In this document: in pieces, positions 1 through 7,948 of the stretch
Numbering within the stretch: the stretch's first letter is position 1
Layout of the letters: each line of letters begins with the position of its first letter
Origin: Acidobacteriota bacterium
Lineage (GTDB): Bacteria > Acidobacteriota > Aminicenantia > Aminicenantales > Saccharicenantaceae
DNA length: 36,523 nucleotides
Direction of reading: 5' to 3'
Assembly (NCBI GenBank): GCA_014894455.1
Contig: JADBLN010000091.1
Location: 75,778-112,300, forward strand
The notes under the pieces: model-generated
The model's database searches: none
What the model was told of the DNA's origin: nothing
Seen by the model: only the letters and a program-made list of their open reading frames with translations
Position numbers and translations under genes: made by a program

Positions 1-13
1 CCCCTCGGGCGTC

Positions 14-1423
14 GTGTCGGCGCCGCTCGACACTCGTACGCAGGCCCAGGCAAAAGAGACCGGACTCCCGTCGGTGAAAGAAGGGCGCCTCCGGACTTAC
101 GAACCCGGCGACAATGTTCAGAGGTTCCTCGACCTGCTCGGGCGGCGCATCACTAGGTCCCTGGCCGTCTCCATGACCGCCTGCGTACACTGCGGGCTGT
201 GCGCGGAATCCTGCCATTACTTCCTGGCCAGGCCGGACGACCCGACGATGGCGCCCGTCTGGAAGGCCGACCAGATCCGCAAGATCTTCAAGAAGTATAT
301 CGACTGGACGGGCCGGGTCGCCCCGTGGTGGGTCAAGGCCGGTTCGCTCCGCGACGATGAAGACCTCAACCGCCTGAAGAACATCGTCTTCGGCAGCTGC
401 AGCGCCTGCCGCCGCTGCACCTACAACTGTCCGATGGGCGTCGATACGGGCCTGCTCGTGAGGTTCACCCGGGGACTTCTGACCGAACTCGGCATCGTTC
501 CCGAGGGCGTCTTCAACGTCAGCCGGGACCAGTGGGAAACGGGAAACCAGATGGCCGTCACCGAGCAGGACTACCTGGAGACGCTCGAATGGATGCGGGA
601 CGAGGTCCGGACCGAGCTTGGGACGGCGAGCGTTGACATCCCCGTGGACAAGCCGGACTGCGAAGTGCTCTACACGATCAATCCCCGGGAGATCAAGTTC
701 GACCCCCGCTCGATCGCCCACGCCGCCAAGGTCTTCCACGCGGCGGGCGAGTCCTGGACCCTGCCGAAATGGGGCTGGGACCAAACGAATTTCGGGCTTT
801 TTTCCGGAGACGACAAGCTGGGGGCCTACGTCGCCCGCAACGTCTATGAGGCGGCCGAGAGGCTCCGGGCGAAGAGGATCGTCATCTCCGAGTGCGGCCA
901 CGGCTACCGGTCGACCCGCTGGGAAGGATACAACTGGGCCGATTACGACCAGAAGCTCCCGACGGAATCGGTCGTCGTCACTCTCAAGCGCTACCTCGGA
1001 GAGGGCCGGATCGCCGTCGATCCCTCGCGCAATCCCGATGCCGTGACCTTTCACGATTCCTGCAATATCGCCCGCTCCGGCGACCTCGTCGAGGAGCCGC
1101 GCTGGGTCCTGCGCAGGGTCTGCACCGACTTCCGGGAAATGTTCCCCAACAGGAGGGAGAATTTCTGCTGCACGGGGGGCGGCGGACTGCTGTCGATGGC
1201 CGAATATCGGCCTCTGCGCCTCGAGGTGGCGAAAATCAAGGCCGAACAGCTCCGGGCCACGGGGGCCAAGCTCGTCTGTACGATGTGCCATAATTGTGTC
1301 GACGGGCTGAACGACGTCATCAAGCATTACAAGTTGCCCATGCGGGTCGTCCAGGTCCTCGAGCTCGTGTCCAACGCCCTGGTCGTGCCCGGAAGAAACG
1401 AAACAAAGAAAACCGCGCGATAG
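14..1423 (+). CDS. DsrK/HdrD-like iron-sulfur oxidoreductase subunit
   Basis: Cytoplasmic Fe-S protein of the HdrD/DsrK family, the catalytic part of membrane complexes that pass quinol electrons to a disulfide or trisulfide. Two ferredoxin-type cluster sites are visible: C57-x2-C60-x2-C63-x3-C67 and C129-x2-C132-x2-C135-x3-C139. The C-terminal half carries CCG-domain motifs (HDSCN, NFCCTGGGG and CTMCHNC), which in this family bind the noncubane catalytic cluster. The gene is followed 41 bases later by dsrC, whose product is the known partner of DsrK; this makes DsrK/TmcB-like a better guess than a methanogen-type HdrD. The first visible start is GTG at 14, and the frame is open to the window edge, so the true start may lie upstream. 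A membrane cytochrome b subunit (DsrM/NarI type) would be expected upstream but is out of view. Glycolate oxidase or lactate utilisation LutA-type proteins share the CCG domain but fit the context less well. Confidence 0.8.
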   Translation: MSAPLDTRTQAQAKETGLPSVKEGRLRTYEPGDNVQRFLDLLGRRITRSLAVSMTACVHCGLCAESCHYFLARPDDPTMAPVWKADQIRKIFKKYIDWTGRVAPWWVKAGSLRDDEDLNRLKNIVFGSCSACRRCTYNCPMGVDTGLLVRFTRGLLTELGIVPEGVFNVSRDQWETGNQMAVTEQDYLETLEWMRDEVRTELGTASVDIPVDKPDCEVLYTINPREIKFDPRSIAHAAKVFHAAGESWTLPKWGWDQTNFGLFSGDDKLGAYVARNVYEAAERLRAKRIVISECGHGYRSTRWEGYNWADYDQKLPTESVVVTLKRYLGEGRIAVDPSRNPDAVTFHDSCNIARSGDLVEEPRWVLRRVCTDFREMFPNRRENFCCTGGGGLLSMAEYRPLRLEVAKIKAEQLRATGAKLVCTMCHNCVDGLNDVIKHYKLPMRVVQVLELVSNALVVPGRNETKKTAR

Positions 1424-1464
1424 CCTTCCGGTCCACGGGGACGGGGAGGCGAGGAGAGAAGGAG

Positions 1465-1785
1465 ATGCCGCACATCGAAGTCGATGGAAAACGGATCGAA
1501 GTCAACGAAGAGGGCTTTCTGGCCCACCCCGAGGAATGGAACGAGGAGACGGCCAGGCTCCTGGCCAAGGCCGAGGAAGGTCTCGAGGCCCTGACGGCCG
1601 AGCATTGGGCCGTCGTCAGGTTCATCCGCGAATATTATATGGAGAAAAATCTGGCCCCCATGGTCCGGAAAATGTGCCAGGCCACGGGTTTTCCTCTCAT
1701 GAAGATCTACGACCTTTTCCCGTCGGGCCCCGCCAAGGGCGCCTGCAAGGTCGCCGGCCTGCCCAAACCGGACGGCTGCGTTTAG
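1465..1785 (+). CDS. dsrC: DsrC/TusE family sulfur-carrier protein
   Basis: Small (106 aa) cytoplasmic sulfur-trafficking protein. In sulfite reducers and sulfur oxidisers DsrC carries sulfur as a trisulfide between its two C-terminal cysteines, which is then reduced by a DsrMK-type complex. The flexible C-terminal arm ends GACKVAGLPKPDGCV. Both redox cysteines are present, 11 residues apart, with the second as penultimate residue. This distinguishes true DsrC from TusE and RspA-type paralogues that have lost the first cysteine. The ATG at 1465 is chosen because a purine-rich GAGAAGGAG site lies directly upstream and the protein then begins at the usual DsrC N-terminus; the open frame extends further upstream but without homology. 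It lies in an apparent operon with the DsrK-like gene. No dsrAB is visible, so whether it serves sulfite reduction or another thiol relay is unknown. Confidence 0.9.
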   Translation: MPHIEVDGKRIEVNEEGFLAHPEEWNEETARLLAKAEEGLEALTAEHWAVVRFIREYYMEKNLAPMVRKMCQATGFPLMKIYDLFPSGPAKGACKVAGLPKPDGCV

Positions 1786-1836
1786 TGAGGATCGCGCACG
1801 AAGAGGAGAGGGGAGGGATCCCGAGCTGCCGGGGCC

Positions 1837-3000
1837 TCAACGCTTGGGCTTGAACGCGGCGATCTTCCCGACGGCCTGGATGGCCGTCCGGATGTGATCC
1901 TCAGTGTTGAACGGACCGATCCCGAACCTGACGCCGCCGTGGATTTTATCGGTCCCTATCTGTTCGTGGACGAGGGGCGCGCAGTGGAGCCCTGTCCGGC
2001 AGGCGATCCCGAAATCCACGTCCAGTATCGTCCCCACGTCGGCCGCGTCCATGCCCTCGATGTTGAAGGCCAGCACGGCGATGTGGTTTTCAAGGCTGTC
2101 AAGGCAGTACAGTTTGACGCGGGGGATGGCCCGGAGCCCGTCGAGGAGGATTTGGGCGAGCCTCATTTCCTCGGCATGGACGGTCTCGAGTCCCTTGCCC
2201 AGGAGCCAGTTCAACCCGGCTTTGAGGCCGGCGATGCCCATGACGTTGGGAGTCCCGTATTCGAGCCGGTAAGGGTATTCGTCGAGATGGGCCCGGACGG
2301 CGGAGCGCACGCCCGTGCCGCCGGCGCGGGTGTGACGGATCTCGACGCCTTCCCGGACATAGAGCCCCCCGATGCCCGTCGGTCCGAGCAGGGACTTGTG
2401 GCCGGTGAAGGCCACGACGTCGAGGCACTGGGCGTTCATGTCGATCGGGACCTTGCCCGCCGACTGGGAGGCGTCGATGGCGAAGGGGATGCCCGCCTCC
2501 CGGCAGAGCCTGCCGATCTCGGCGACGGGCTGGACGGTGCCGATGACGTTCGAGGCGTGGTTGACGATCACCAGGCGCGTGTTGGGCCTGAACCTCTTGC
2601 GGATTTCTTGGGGATCGACGAAGCCGGCCGCGTCAAAAGGCACGAAGTCGACAGCCACCCCTTCCCGGGAGAGATGGTAAAGAGGCCGGAGGACGGAATT
2701 GTGCTCGAGTGTCGTCGAGATGGCGTGGTCGCCGGGACGGAGCATGCCGAAGATGATCAGGTTCAGGGCGTCGGTCGAGTTGTAGCCGAAGCAAAGCCGG
2801 TTGGGGTCGGTGCCGTTGAAGAATTCAGTCAGCATCTTCCGGGTCTCTTCGACGACCAGCCCGGCCTCCATGCAGAGGTCATAGCCGGAACGGCCGGGGT
2901 TGACGCCGAAATGCCGGTAGAAATGATCCATGTACGTGTAGACTTCTTCGGGCTTGGGGAAAGAAGTCGCCCCGTTGTCGAGGAAGATCAGCTCGCTCAT
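1837..3000 (-). CDS. SufS-like cysteine desulfurase (class V aminotransferase fold)
   Basis: PLP enzyme of 387 aa that likely removes sulfur from cysteine (or selenium from selenocysteine), giving alanine and an enzyme persulfide. The PLP lysine is K202 in a TGHKSLLGPTGIGG motif. The catalytic cysteine is probably C340 in RTGLHCAP, the RxGxHCA pattern of SufS/CsdA (group II) enzymes. N-terminal FLDNGATSFPKP is typical of the family. Start ATG at 3000 has a GGAG-type site just upstream. It runs convergent to dsrC with a 51-base gap and no obvious terminator. Next to dsrC it could load sulfur for thiol transfer, but a Fe-S cluster or generic desulfurase role is equally possible; no scaffold gene (sufU/iscU) is adjacent. 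Confidence 0.85.
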   Translation of the reverse strand: MSELIFLDNGATSFPKPEEVYTYMDHFYRHFGVNPGRSGYDLCMEAGLVVEETRKMLTEFFNGTDPNRLCFGYNSTDALNLIIFGMLRPGDHAISTTLEHNSVLRPLYHLSREGVAVDFVPFDAAGFVDPQEIRKRFRPNTRLVIVNHASNVIGTVQPVAEIGRLCREAGIPFAIDASQSAGKVPIDMNAQCLDVVAFTGHKSLLGPTGIGGLYVREGVEIRHTRAGGTGVRSAVRAHLDEYPYRLEYGTPNVMGIAGLKAGLNWLLGKGLETVHAEEMRLAQILLDGLRAIPRVKLYCLDSLENHIAVLAFNIEGMDAADVGTILDVDFGIACRTGLHCAPLVHEQIGTDKIHGGVRFGIGPFNTEDHIRTAIQAVGKIAAFKPKR

Positions 3001-3048
3001 GCTCTCGCTCCGTCTACGGTATTCCCGGAAACCGCTCCGGGATGGATA

Positions 3049-3101
3049 ATACTAAACAAAGCTATTCCGAATTGCAACCGTGGGCCGCATTTGGTTAAGA
3101 T
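3049..3101. promoter_or_regulatory. possible divergent promoters for cysteine desulfurase and folK
   Basis: The 117-base gap between the divergent genes is AT-richer than its surroundings. A palindromic TTGCAA (3072-3077) could serve as -35 in both directions: rightward TTGCAA, 18 bases, TAAGAT (3096-3101), and leftward TTGCAA, about 17 bases, TAGTAT on the minus strand. The rightward -10 almost touches the folK ribosome-binding site (GGAGGAGAGG, 3102-3111), which weakens that reading. Motif inspection only. Confidence 0.3.
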
Positions 3102-3117
3102 GGAGGAGAGGTGAGGC

Positions 3118-3609
3118 GTGATTTATTTTCTGAGCCTCGGCAGCAACCTAGGAAACAAGACAAGAAACCTGGCCCGGGCCGGGCGGCTCCTCGGCGAGTG
3201 CGGAATGGAAATCCTGACGGCGTCGTCTATCTACCTGACGGAACCCGTCGATAACCGCGACCAGCCCTGGTTCGCGAACCAGGCCCTCGAGGTTCGCTCC
3301 GTCTTCGACCCGCCGGCCTTGCTCCGCCTCGCGAAATCGATCGAAGCCCGGATGAAACGCGTCCCGACCGTGGCCAAGGGTCCCCGGACGATCGACATCG
3401 ACATCCTGCTGGCCGGCGACCTCGTCATCGACACTCCGGAGCTCGTCATTCCTCATCCACGACTGGTCCAAAGGAATTTCGTCCTCGTGCCGCTCGCCGA
3501 GATCGCTCCGGACTTCGTCCATCCGGTCCTGGGCAAGACCATCCGGGAACTAGCCCTGGCATCCGCCGACTCCGCGCGGGTGATCGCGAAGAAACGCCGG
3601 CGCGCTTGA
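3118..3609 (+). CDS. folK: 2-amino-4-hydroxy-6-hydroxymethyldihydropteridine pyrophosphokinase
   Basis: HPPK, 163 aa, transfers pyrophosphate from ATP to 6-hydroxymethyl-7,8-dihydropterin in folate synthesis; cytoplasmic. Family motifs are all present: SLGSNLGNK at the N-terminus, the ATP/Mg signature GPRTIDIDILL with metal-binding D93 and D95, and PHPRLVQRNFVLVPL. Length matches the single-domain enzyme of about 160 aa. The start is GTG at 3118 with a strong GGAGGAGAGG site at 3102-3111. It stands alone: no folP or folB neighbour is seen, the upstream gene is divergent, and a hairpin follows its stop. Confidence 0.93.
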   Translation: MIYFLSLGSNLGNKTRNLARAGRLLGECGMEILTASSIYLTEPVDNRDQPWFANQALEVRSVFDPPALLRLAKSIEARMKRVPTVAKGPRTIDIDILLAGDLVIDTPELVIPHPRLVQRNFVLVPLAEIAPDFVHPVLGKTIRELALASADSARVIAKKRRRA

Positions 3610-3610
3610 C

Positions 3611-3640
3611 GCGAGGAGCCCGCCTCGCCTAATTTGCTTT
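3611..3640 (+). terminator. putative folK terminator
   Basis: GCGAGG (3611-3616) pairs perfectly with CCTCGC (3623-3628) around a 6-base loop, and the stem is followed by the T-rich CTAATTTGCTTT. It sits one base after the folK stop codon. The U-tract is interrupted, so efficiency is uncertain. Confidence 0.5.
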
Positions 3641-3726
3641 AACGCCAGGCCGCCGGGTTAGCGGAGCAAAATCATGGAAGAATCCATCGGCTATGCGCGT
3701 CTAAAATCTATAAAGGAGATTTTTAC

Positions 3727-5922
3727 ATGCATAAGCGGACTTTAACCTCAGTCCTCATATGTGCTTTACTCACTATCGCGGCTCAGGCTATGGAGATTCG
3801 GGGGACCTTGGTCAGCCCCGGCCAGAATCCGGTCGCCGGGGCCGTCGTCCTTCATCGGGAGAGCGGGGCCAAGACCGAAACCGATGCCGAGGGCAAGTTC
3901 GTCCTGGATCTTCCGGAAGCGAACCGCATCCGGCTCGAGGTCGTTCACCCCGATTACTACGAGCGCGAATTCCTGATCGAACGCAAGACCCTCGGCAAGA
4001 AGGTCCTGCTCGTCCTCGTCCCGCTGATCCGGCAGAACGAGGAGGTCCTTGTCACGGCGCTCCGGTATCCCGAGCCGTCGATCAGCGTTCCCGCGGCCAG
4101 CACGGTCGTATCGGGCGAGGCGCTGTCCGAAAAGATGGCGTCCAACATCACCGAGGCCCTGCAGGACGTCCCGGGCGTCGGCGCTCTCGGCTCGGCCGGG
4201 TTCTCGCTCGTCCCTTCGGTGCGGGGCCTGGCCCGCCGCAGAGTCCTCTATCTCATCGACGGCGCCCGGCTCGAAAGCGACCGCCGGACGGGACCCAACG
4301 CCTCGTTCGTCAGCCCTGAGGACATCGAACGGATCGAGGTCCTCAGAAGCTCCTCATCGGTCTTCTACGGCTCCGACGCCATCGGAGGCGTCATTCACCT
4401 CATGACCAGGACGCCCCGCTTCGACGGCGGTATCCACGGCCGCCTGCTGGCGGGATACGGCACGGTCAACGGAGAGACGGGGGTTGGCCTCTCTCTGGAG
4501 GGTTCGGTCAAGTCGTGGGCGTTCTCTCTTTCCTACCAATATGCGGACGCCGACGAATACCGGGCGCCAGGGGGAATGAAAATCCTTCAATCCCAATACA
4601 CGCAGGGAAGCCTTCTAGCCAAGATCGCCCACCGCACGGAGAAAAGGGAAGTCGACATCATCTTCCTCGGGGCCCGGGGAACAGACGTCGGCAAGCCGAA
4701 CACCACGGCTGCGACCAAGCCGACCTGGTACCCCAGGGAAAACCAGAACCTCCTGCAGTTCCATTGGAAGGAAAAAAATGTCGGGAAAGACGGGGAACTC
4801 CTCTTCCACGCCTTCGTCAACCCCAATTTCTTGGAAACCCTGACCGACACCTACGCCGGCTTCCTGACCTTGGAGTCCTTCGCCAAGACCGACAGCACCG
4901 AGTTCGGGTCCCAGTTGTCCTATGCCAAGAAAATCGCGCGCTCCTTCAGGCTCGAGGGCGGCATCGATTATTTCGGGCGGGGCACGGCCGACGCCTATAA
5001 CGAATACACGTCTTACGACGAATTCGGCGCCGTGACCGAGGTCGTCGAGGAATTTCCCTACGTCGACGGCAGCCGGGACGACCTCGGCTTCTTCCTGTCC
5101 GCGGACTATTCGGGGATCGAGCGGTTGGATATCCTGGGTGGCGTGCGCTACGATCTTCTCCGGATGAAGGCCCTGCCCTTGGGAGAAGCGCCTATCGTAA
5201 CCAAGGAAAATCAGGCGACCGGCTTCCTGGCCGTCTCCTACAAGCTCGTGAAAAACGTGACCGCCTTCGTCAACCTGTCCAGGGCCTACCGCCTGGCCAG
5301 CATCAACGAGCGCTTCTACACCGGGATCAGCGGCCGCGGCTTCATCGTCGGAAACCCGGACCTCCGGCCTGAGAGCAGCCTCAACCTCGACGGCGGGCTG
5401 AAGCTCCTCGGCCGGCGTTTTTTCTTGGGGCTCTACGCTTTCCGCTATCAGATCGACGACATGATCGAGCGCTATCGGCTCGACCCTTCGACTTATACCT
5501 ACGGGAACATCGAAAAGGGCCGGCTGCAGGGACTCGAGTTCGAGGCCGAGGCGTTCCTTCTTCCAGGCTGGAAGGTCTTCGGGAACGTCGCCACGATCCG
5601 CGGCAGGAGCCTGGAGACCGGCGTCTCCCTGAACGACATCCCCCCCTTCCAGATCTACACGGGGACGAGGGTTTGGAAGGGGAAGTTGTCGGCGGAGTTC
5701 AACGCGACGTTCCGCCTGGCCAAGGCCTTTCCCGGACCGGCCGAGATCGAAGTGGCCTCATCGGAACTCGTCAACCTCAAGGCGAGCTATCTCTGGCACG
5801 GCTTGAATTTCTATGTCACCCTCGGGAACGTGTTCAACGCGGCCTATATCGCCAGGGCGGATTCCGAGGCCATGGTCGAACCGGGCAGGAACCTCCGCCT
5901 CGGGTTCGTCTACGCGTTCTAG
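3727..5922 (+). CDS. TonB-dependent outer-membrane receptor
   Basis: 731-aa outer-membrane transporter of the TonB-dependent family, which imports a scarce ligand (iron chelate, cobalamin, oligosaccharide or similar) using TonB energy. Residues 1 to about 21 form a signal peptide ending AQA. About 24-95 is a carboxypeptidase-regulatory-like beta domain (GTLVSPGQNPVAGAVV..TDAEGKF), as in SusC-like and acidobacterial receptors. About 118-230 is the plug domain (SNITEALQDVPGV, VRGLARRRVLYLIDGAR, and YGSDAIGGVIHLMT). The rest is a beta-barrel ending in aromatic FVYAF, the usual outer-membrane assembly signal. AAAGGAG at 3712-3718 supports ATG 3727. The size and plug resemble BtuB/CirA-type receptors more than the roughly 1000-aa SusC group. 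No TonB, ABC importer or SusD gene is adjacent, so the ligand is unknown. Confidence 0.9.
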   Translation: MHKRTLTSVLICALLTIAAQAMEIRGTLVSPGQNPVAGAVVLHRESGAKTETDAEGKFVLDLPEANRIRLEVVHPDYYEREFLIERKTLGKKVLLVLVPLIRQNEEVLVTALRYPEPSISVPAASTVVSGEALSEKMASNITEALQDVPGVGALGSAGFSLVPSVRGLARRRVLYLIDGARLESDRRTGPNASFVSPEDIERIEVLRSSSSVFYGSDAIGGVIHLMTRTPRFDGGIHGRLLAGYGTVNGETGVGLSLEGSVKSWAFSLSYQYADADEYRAPGGMKILQSQYTQGSLLAKIAHRTEKREVDIIFLGARGTDVGKPNTTAATKPTWYPRENQNLLQFHWKEKNVGKDGELLFHAFVNPNFLETLTDTYAGFLTLESFAKTDSTEFGSQLSYAKKIARSFRLEGGIDYFGRGTADAYNEYTSYDEFGAVTEVVEEFPYVDGSRDDLGFFLSADYSGIERLDILGGVRYDLLRMKALPLGEAPIVTKENQATGFLAVSYKLVKNVTAFVNLSRAYRLASINERFYTGISGRGFIVGNPDLRPESSLNLDGGLKLLGRRFFLGLYAFRYQIDDMIERYRLDPSTYTYGNIEKGRLQGLEFEAEAFLLPGWKVFGNVATIRGRSLETGVSLNDIPPFQIYTGTRVWKGKLSAEFNATFRLAKAFPGPAEIEVASSELVNLKASYLWHGLNFYVTLGNVFNAAYIARADSEAMVEPGRNLRLGFVYAF

Positions 5923-5939
5923 ACGAGGAGTCGTCGGCC

Positions 5940-6308
5940 TCAGAAAGCGTCGACGAAGTGCTCGAGCCGATAGCCGTCCCCGTCACCGAACAGGATGGAG
6001 ATGACGTCGAAACGGCAGGCGGCGTCGCCGAGGGGGTTCTCCACCAAGTATCCCAGGGCAATTTTCCGGATCTGCCGCTGCTTGCCGGGGGTCACGGATT
6101 CCTCCGGCCGGCCGAAGGATTCGTCGGCCCGGGCCTTGACCTCGACGAAGACGAGCGTCGTTCCATCCCGGGCGACGATGTCGATCTCGCCATGGAACAT
6201 GCGGAAGCGCCGGGTGACGATGGCGTATTTTTTCTTCTCCAGATAGGCGCAGGCGATCTCTTCGCCCCGCAGGCCCAGGGCCTGAGTGCTGCGCTTGCCG
6301 TCGGTCAC
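5940..6308 (-). CDS. yraN: UPF0102 (YraN) family nuclease-like protein
   Basis: 122-aa member of UPF0102/YraN, a widespread family with a restriction-endonuclease-like fold and no firmly established cellular role. The hallmark is HGEIDIVARDGTTLVFVEVK: the E, D and E-x-K residues match the PD-(D/E)XK catalytic pattern. N-terminal LGLRGEEIACAYLEKKKY is also typical. The start is GTG at 6308, 26 bases after the cysS stop, with AGGAG about 13 bases upstream, so it is probably cotranscribed with cysS. It converges on the TonB receptor gene with a 17-base gap and no clear terminator. Confidence 0.88.
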   Translation of the reverse strand: MTDGKRSTQALGLRGEEIACAYLEKKKYAIVTRRFRMFHGEIDIVARDGTTLVFVEVKARADESFGRPEESVTPGKQRQIRKIALGYLVENPLGDAACRFDVISILFGDGDGYRLEHFVDAF

Positions 6309-6334
6309 GGTCCTAGAATGGCTCCTTCGAAAGC

Positions 6335-7831
6335 TCAGGTCCGCGGCAGGACGATTTTTTTCCAGCGGACGCTGTCCTTGGTATCCTCGAGGAGGATGCC
6401 CTCGGCCAGGAGCTCTTTGCGGATCGCGTCGGCCAGGGCGAAGTCCTTGTCCGCCCGAGCCTTCTGCCGGGCCTCGATCCTTTCTTGGATCTCGCTGTCC
6501 AGCCGGTTTGGCATATCCGAAGGCTGTTTTTTGACGACGGTGCCGACCGCTCCTGTCGCCGAAACGCCGGTGAGAGCCGCGATTTTGCCCGATGCCGATC
6601 TGATAGGGGAGGGCTTGATCGCCAGGACTTCGTCGAGCGAAGAGAAAAGATCGAGGACTTTTTGAGCGGCACTCTTAGACACCTCTCCCCGGGAGAGAAG
6701 GGGATTGAGGCTCTTGATGAGGCTGAAAATTACGGCCATGGACTCCGAAATGTTGAGGTCGTCTTCGAGCCCGGTGACGAATCCCTCGCGGGCGGTTTCG
6801 ATGAGCGGCAGTACCTCCGCCGTTTCCGCCGTCCCATTCGTGACGTCCTTGAGCTCGCCGAGGAAGTTCCCGATTCTCTGGCGTGCGGCCTTGGCCTGTT
6901 CCAGAGCCTCAAAGGTGAAGTTGAGCATTTTCCGGTAATGCGTGGAGAGAAGGAGGAATCGGACCTCTCGTGGGTCGTAGCCCTTGGACAGAATGTCCTC
7001 AAGCGTGTAGAAGTTGCCCTTGGACTTGGCCATTTTCTCGCCGTCGACGACGAGATGGTGGCAGTGGAGCCAGAAGTTGACAAACTTGACGCCGCTTGCC
7101 GCCTCGGACTGGGCGATCTCGTTCTCGTGGTGGGGGAAGATGTTGTCCACTCCGCCGCAGTGGATATCGAACGTCCGGCCGAGGTACTTGGAACTCATGG
7201 CCGAGCATTCGATGTGCCAGCCCGGCCGTCCCGGCCCGATTTCCGTCTCCCAGACGGGCTCGCCTTCTTTGGGGGCCTTCCAGAGAGCGAAGTCATGGAC
7301 GCTCTCCTTCTCGTACTCGTCGGCGTCGCCGCGGCTCCCGGGCCTGAGGTCCTCGAGGTTGAACTTGGACAGGCGGCCGTAGGCGGGGAACTTGGCGATG
7401 GCGAAGTAGATCGACCCGTCCTTTTTATAGGCGAAGCCCTTTTCGAGAAGCACCTTGATGATGTCGACCATCTCCTGGATATGCCCGGTCGCCCTGGGAT
7501 AATGGTCCGCCGGCAGGATGTTCAGGGTCTCGAGGTCCTTCTTGAAGGCTTCGATGAACGGCCGGGTGTATTCCTCGAGGCCGACGCCCTTGGCCTTGGC
7601 GCCGCGAATCGTCTTGTCGTCGACGTCGGTCAGGTTCATGACGTGGGTGACCTTGTAACCGGAAAAGATGAGGAAGCGCTTGAGCAGGTCCTCGAAGACG
7701 TAGGCCCGCCAGTTGCCGATGTGGGGGAAGTCGTAAACCGTCGGCCCGCAGGTGTAGAGTTTGACTAAGCCGGGCGCGACCGGCTCGAACGCCTCAACCT
7801 TGCCGCTCAGGGTGTTATGAAACCGGATCAT
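6335..7831 (-). CDS. cysS: cysteinyl-tRNA synthetase
   Basis: 498-aa class I aminoacyl-tRNA synthetase charging tRNA-Cys. The N-terminal YTCGPTVYDFPHIGNWRAYV contains the HIGN (HIGH) ATP motif and the first zinc cysteine. WHIECSAM and HCGGVDNIFPHHENE supply further zinc ligands and substrate contacts, and KMAKSKGNFYTL is the KMSKS signature. The C-terminal segment is slightly longer than the E. coli enzyme (461 aa), with a low-complexity Ser/Ala/Gly linker before the final helix IEARQKARADKDFALADAIR. ATG at 7831 has GAGCGGGAG directly upstream. It is first in a cysS-yraN pair. Confidence 0.97.
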   Translation of the reverse strand: MIRFHNTLSGKVEAFEPVAPGLVKLYTCGPTVYDFPHIGNWRAYVFEDLLKRFLIFSGYKVTHVMNLTDVDDKTIRGAKAKGVGLEEYTRPFIEAFKKDLETLNILPADHYPRATGHIQEMVDIIKVLLEKGFAYKKDGSIYFAIAKFPAYGRLSKFNLEDLRPGSRGDADEYEKESVHDFALWKAPKEGEPVWETEIGPGRPGWHIECSAMSSKYLGRTFDIHCGGVDNIFPHHENEIAQSEAASGVKFVNFWLHCHHLVVDGEKMAKSKGNFYTLEDILSKGYDPREVRFLLLSTHYRKMLNFTFEALEQAKAARQRIGNFLGELKDVTNGTAETAEVLPLIETAREGFVTGLEDDLNISESMAVIFSLIKSLNPLLSRGEVSKSAAQKVLDLFSSLDEVLAIKPSPIRSASGKIAALTGVSATGAVGTVVKKQPSDMPNRLDSEIQERIEARQKARADKDFALADAIRKELLAEGILLEDTKDSVRWKKIVLPRT

Positions 7832-7840
7832 CTCCCGCTC

Positions 7841-7869
7841 ATCTTATTGGTTCGTCCCCCCGCCGTCAA
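7841..7869 (-). promoter_or_regulatory. possible cysS promoter
   Basis: On the minus strand TTGACG (7864-7869) and TAAGAT (7841-7846) are separated by exactly 17 bases. The predicted transcription start would fall only a few bases before the cysS ATG, giving an almost leaderless message. That is unusual next to a fair Shine-Dalgarno site, so the match may be fortuitous. Confidence 0.3.
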
Positions 7870-7884
7870 TCCCCTGGGGCGGGG

Positions 7885-7913
7885 TTGAACCCCTCGGGCG
7901 ATTGTGACATAAT
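7885..7913 (+). promoter_or_regulatory. promoter for the saccharopine genes
   Basis: TTGAAC (7885-7890), 17-base spacer, CATAAT (7908-7913). Predicted start near 7920, about 29 bases before the ATG of the lysine-ketoglutarate reductase, leaving room for its AAAAGG ribosome site (7935-7940). Confidence 0.5.
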
Positions 7914-7948
7914 TCTCCCTGTCATTTCTTCGTGAAAAGGCACTCTTC

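Noticed and set aside
1894-3114. 406-codon open frame on the plus strand
   Set aside because: Antisense to the clear cysteine desulfurase gene; composition is that of a high-GC shadow (Val/Asp/Gly/Glu-rich) with no family motifs.
3606-3635. TTGACG...TAATTT promoter for the TonB receptor gene
   Set aside because: The spacer is occupied by the hairpin scored as the folK terminator; the two readings conflict and the terminator fits its position after the stop codon better.
6283-6300. GAGTGCT half-site resembling CIRCE
   Set aside because: Lies inside yraN coding sequence with no matching inverted arm.
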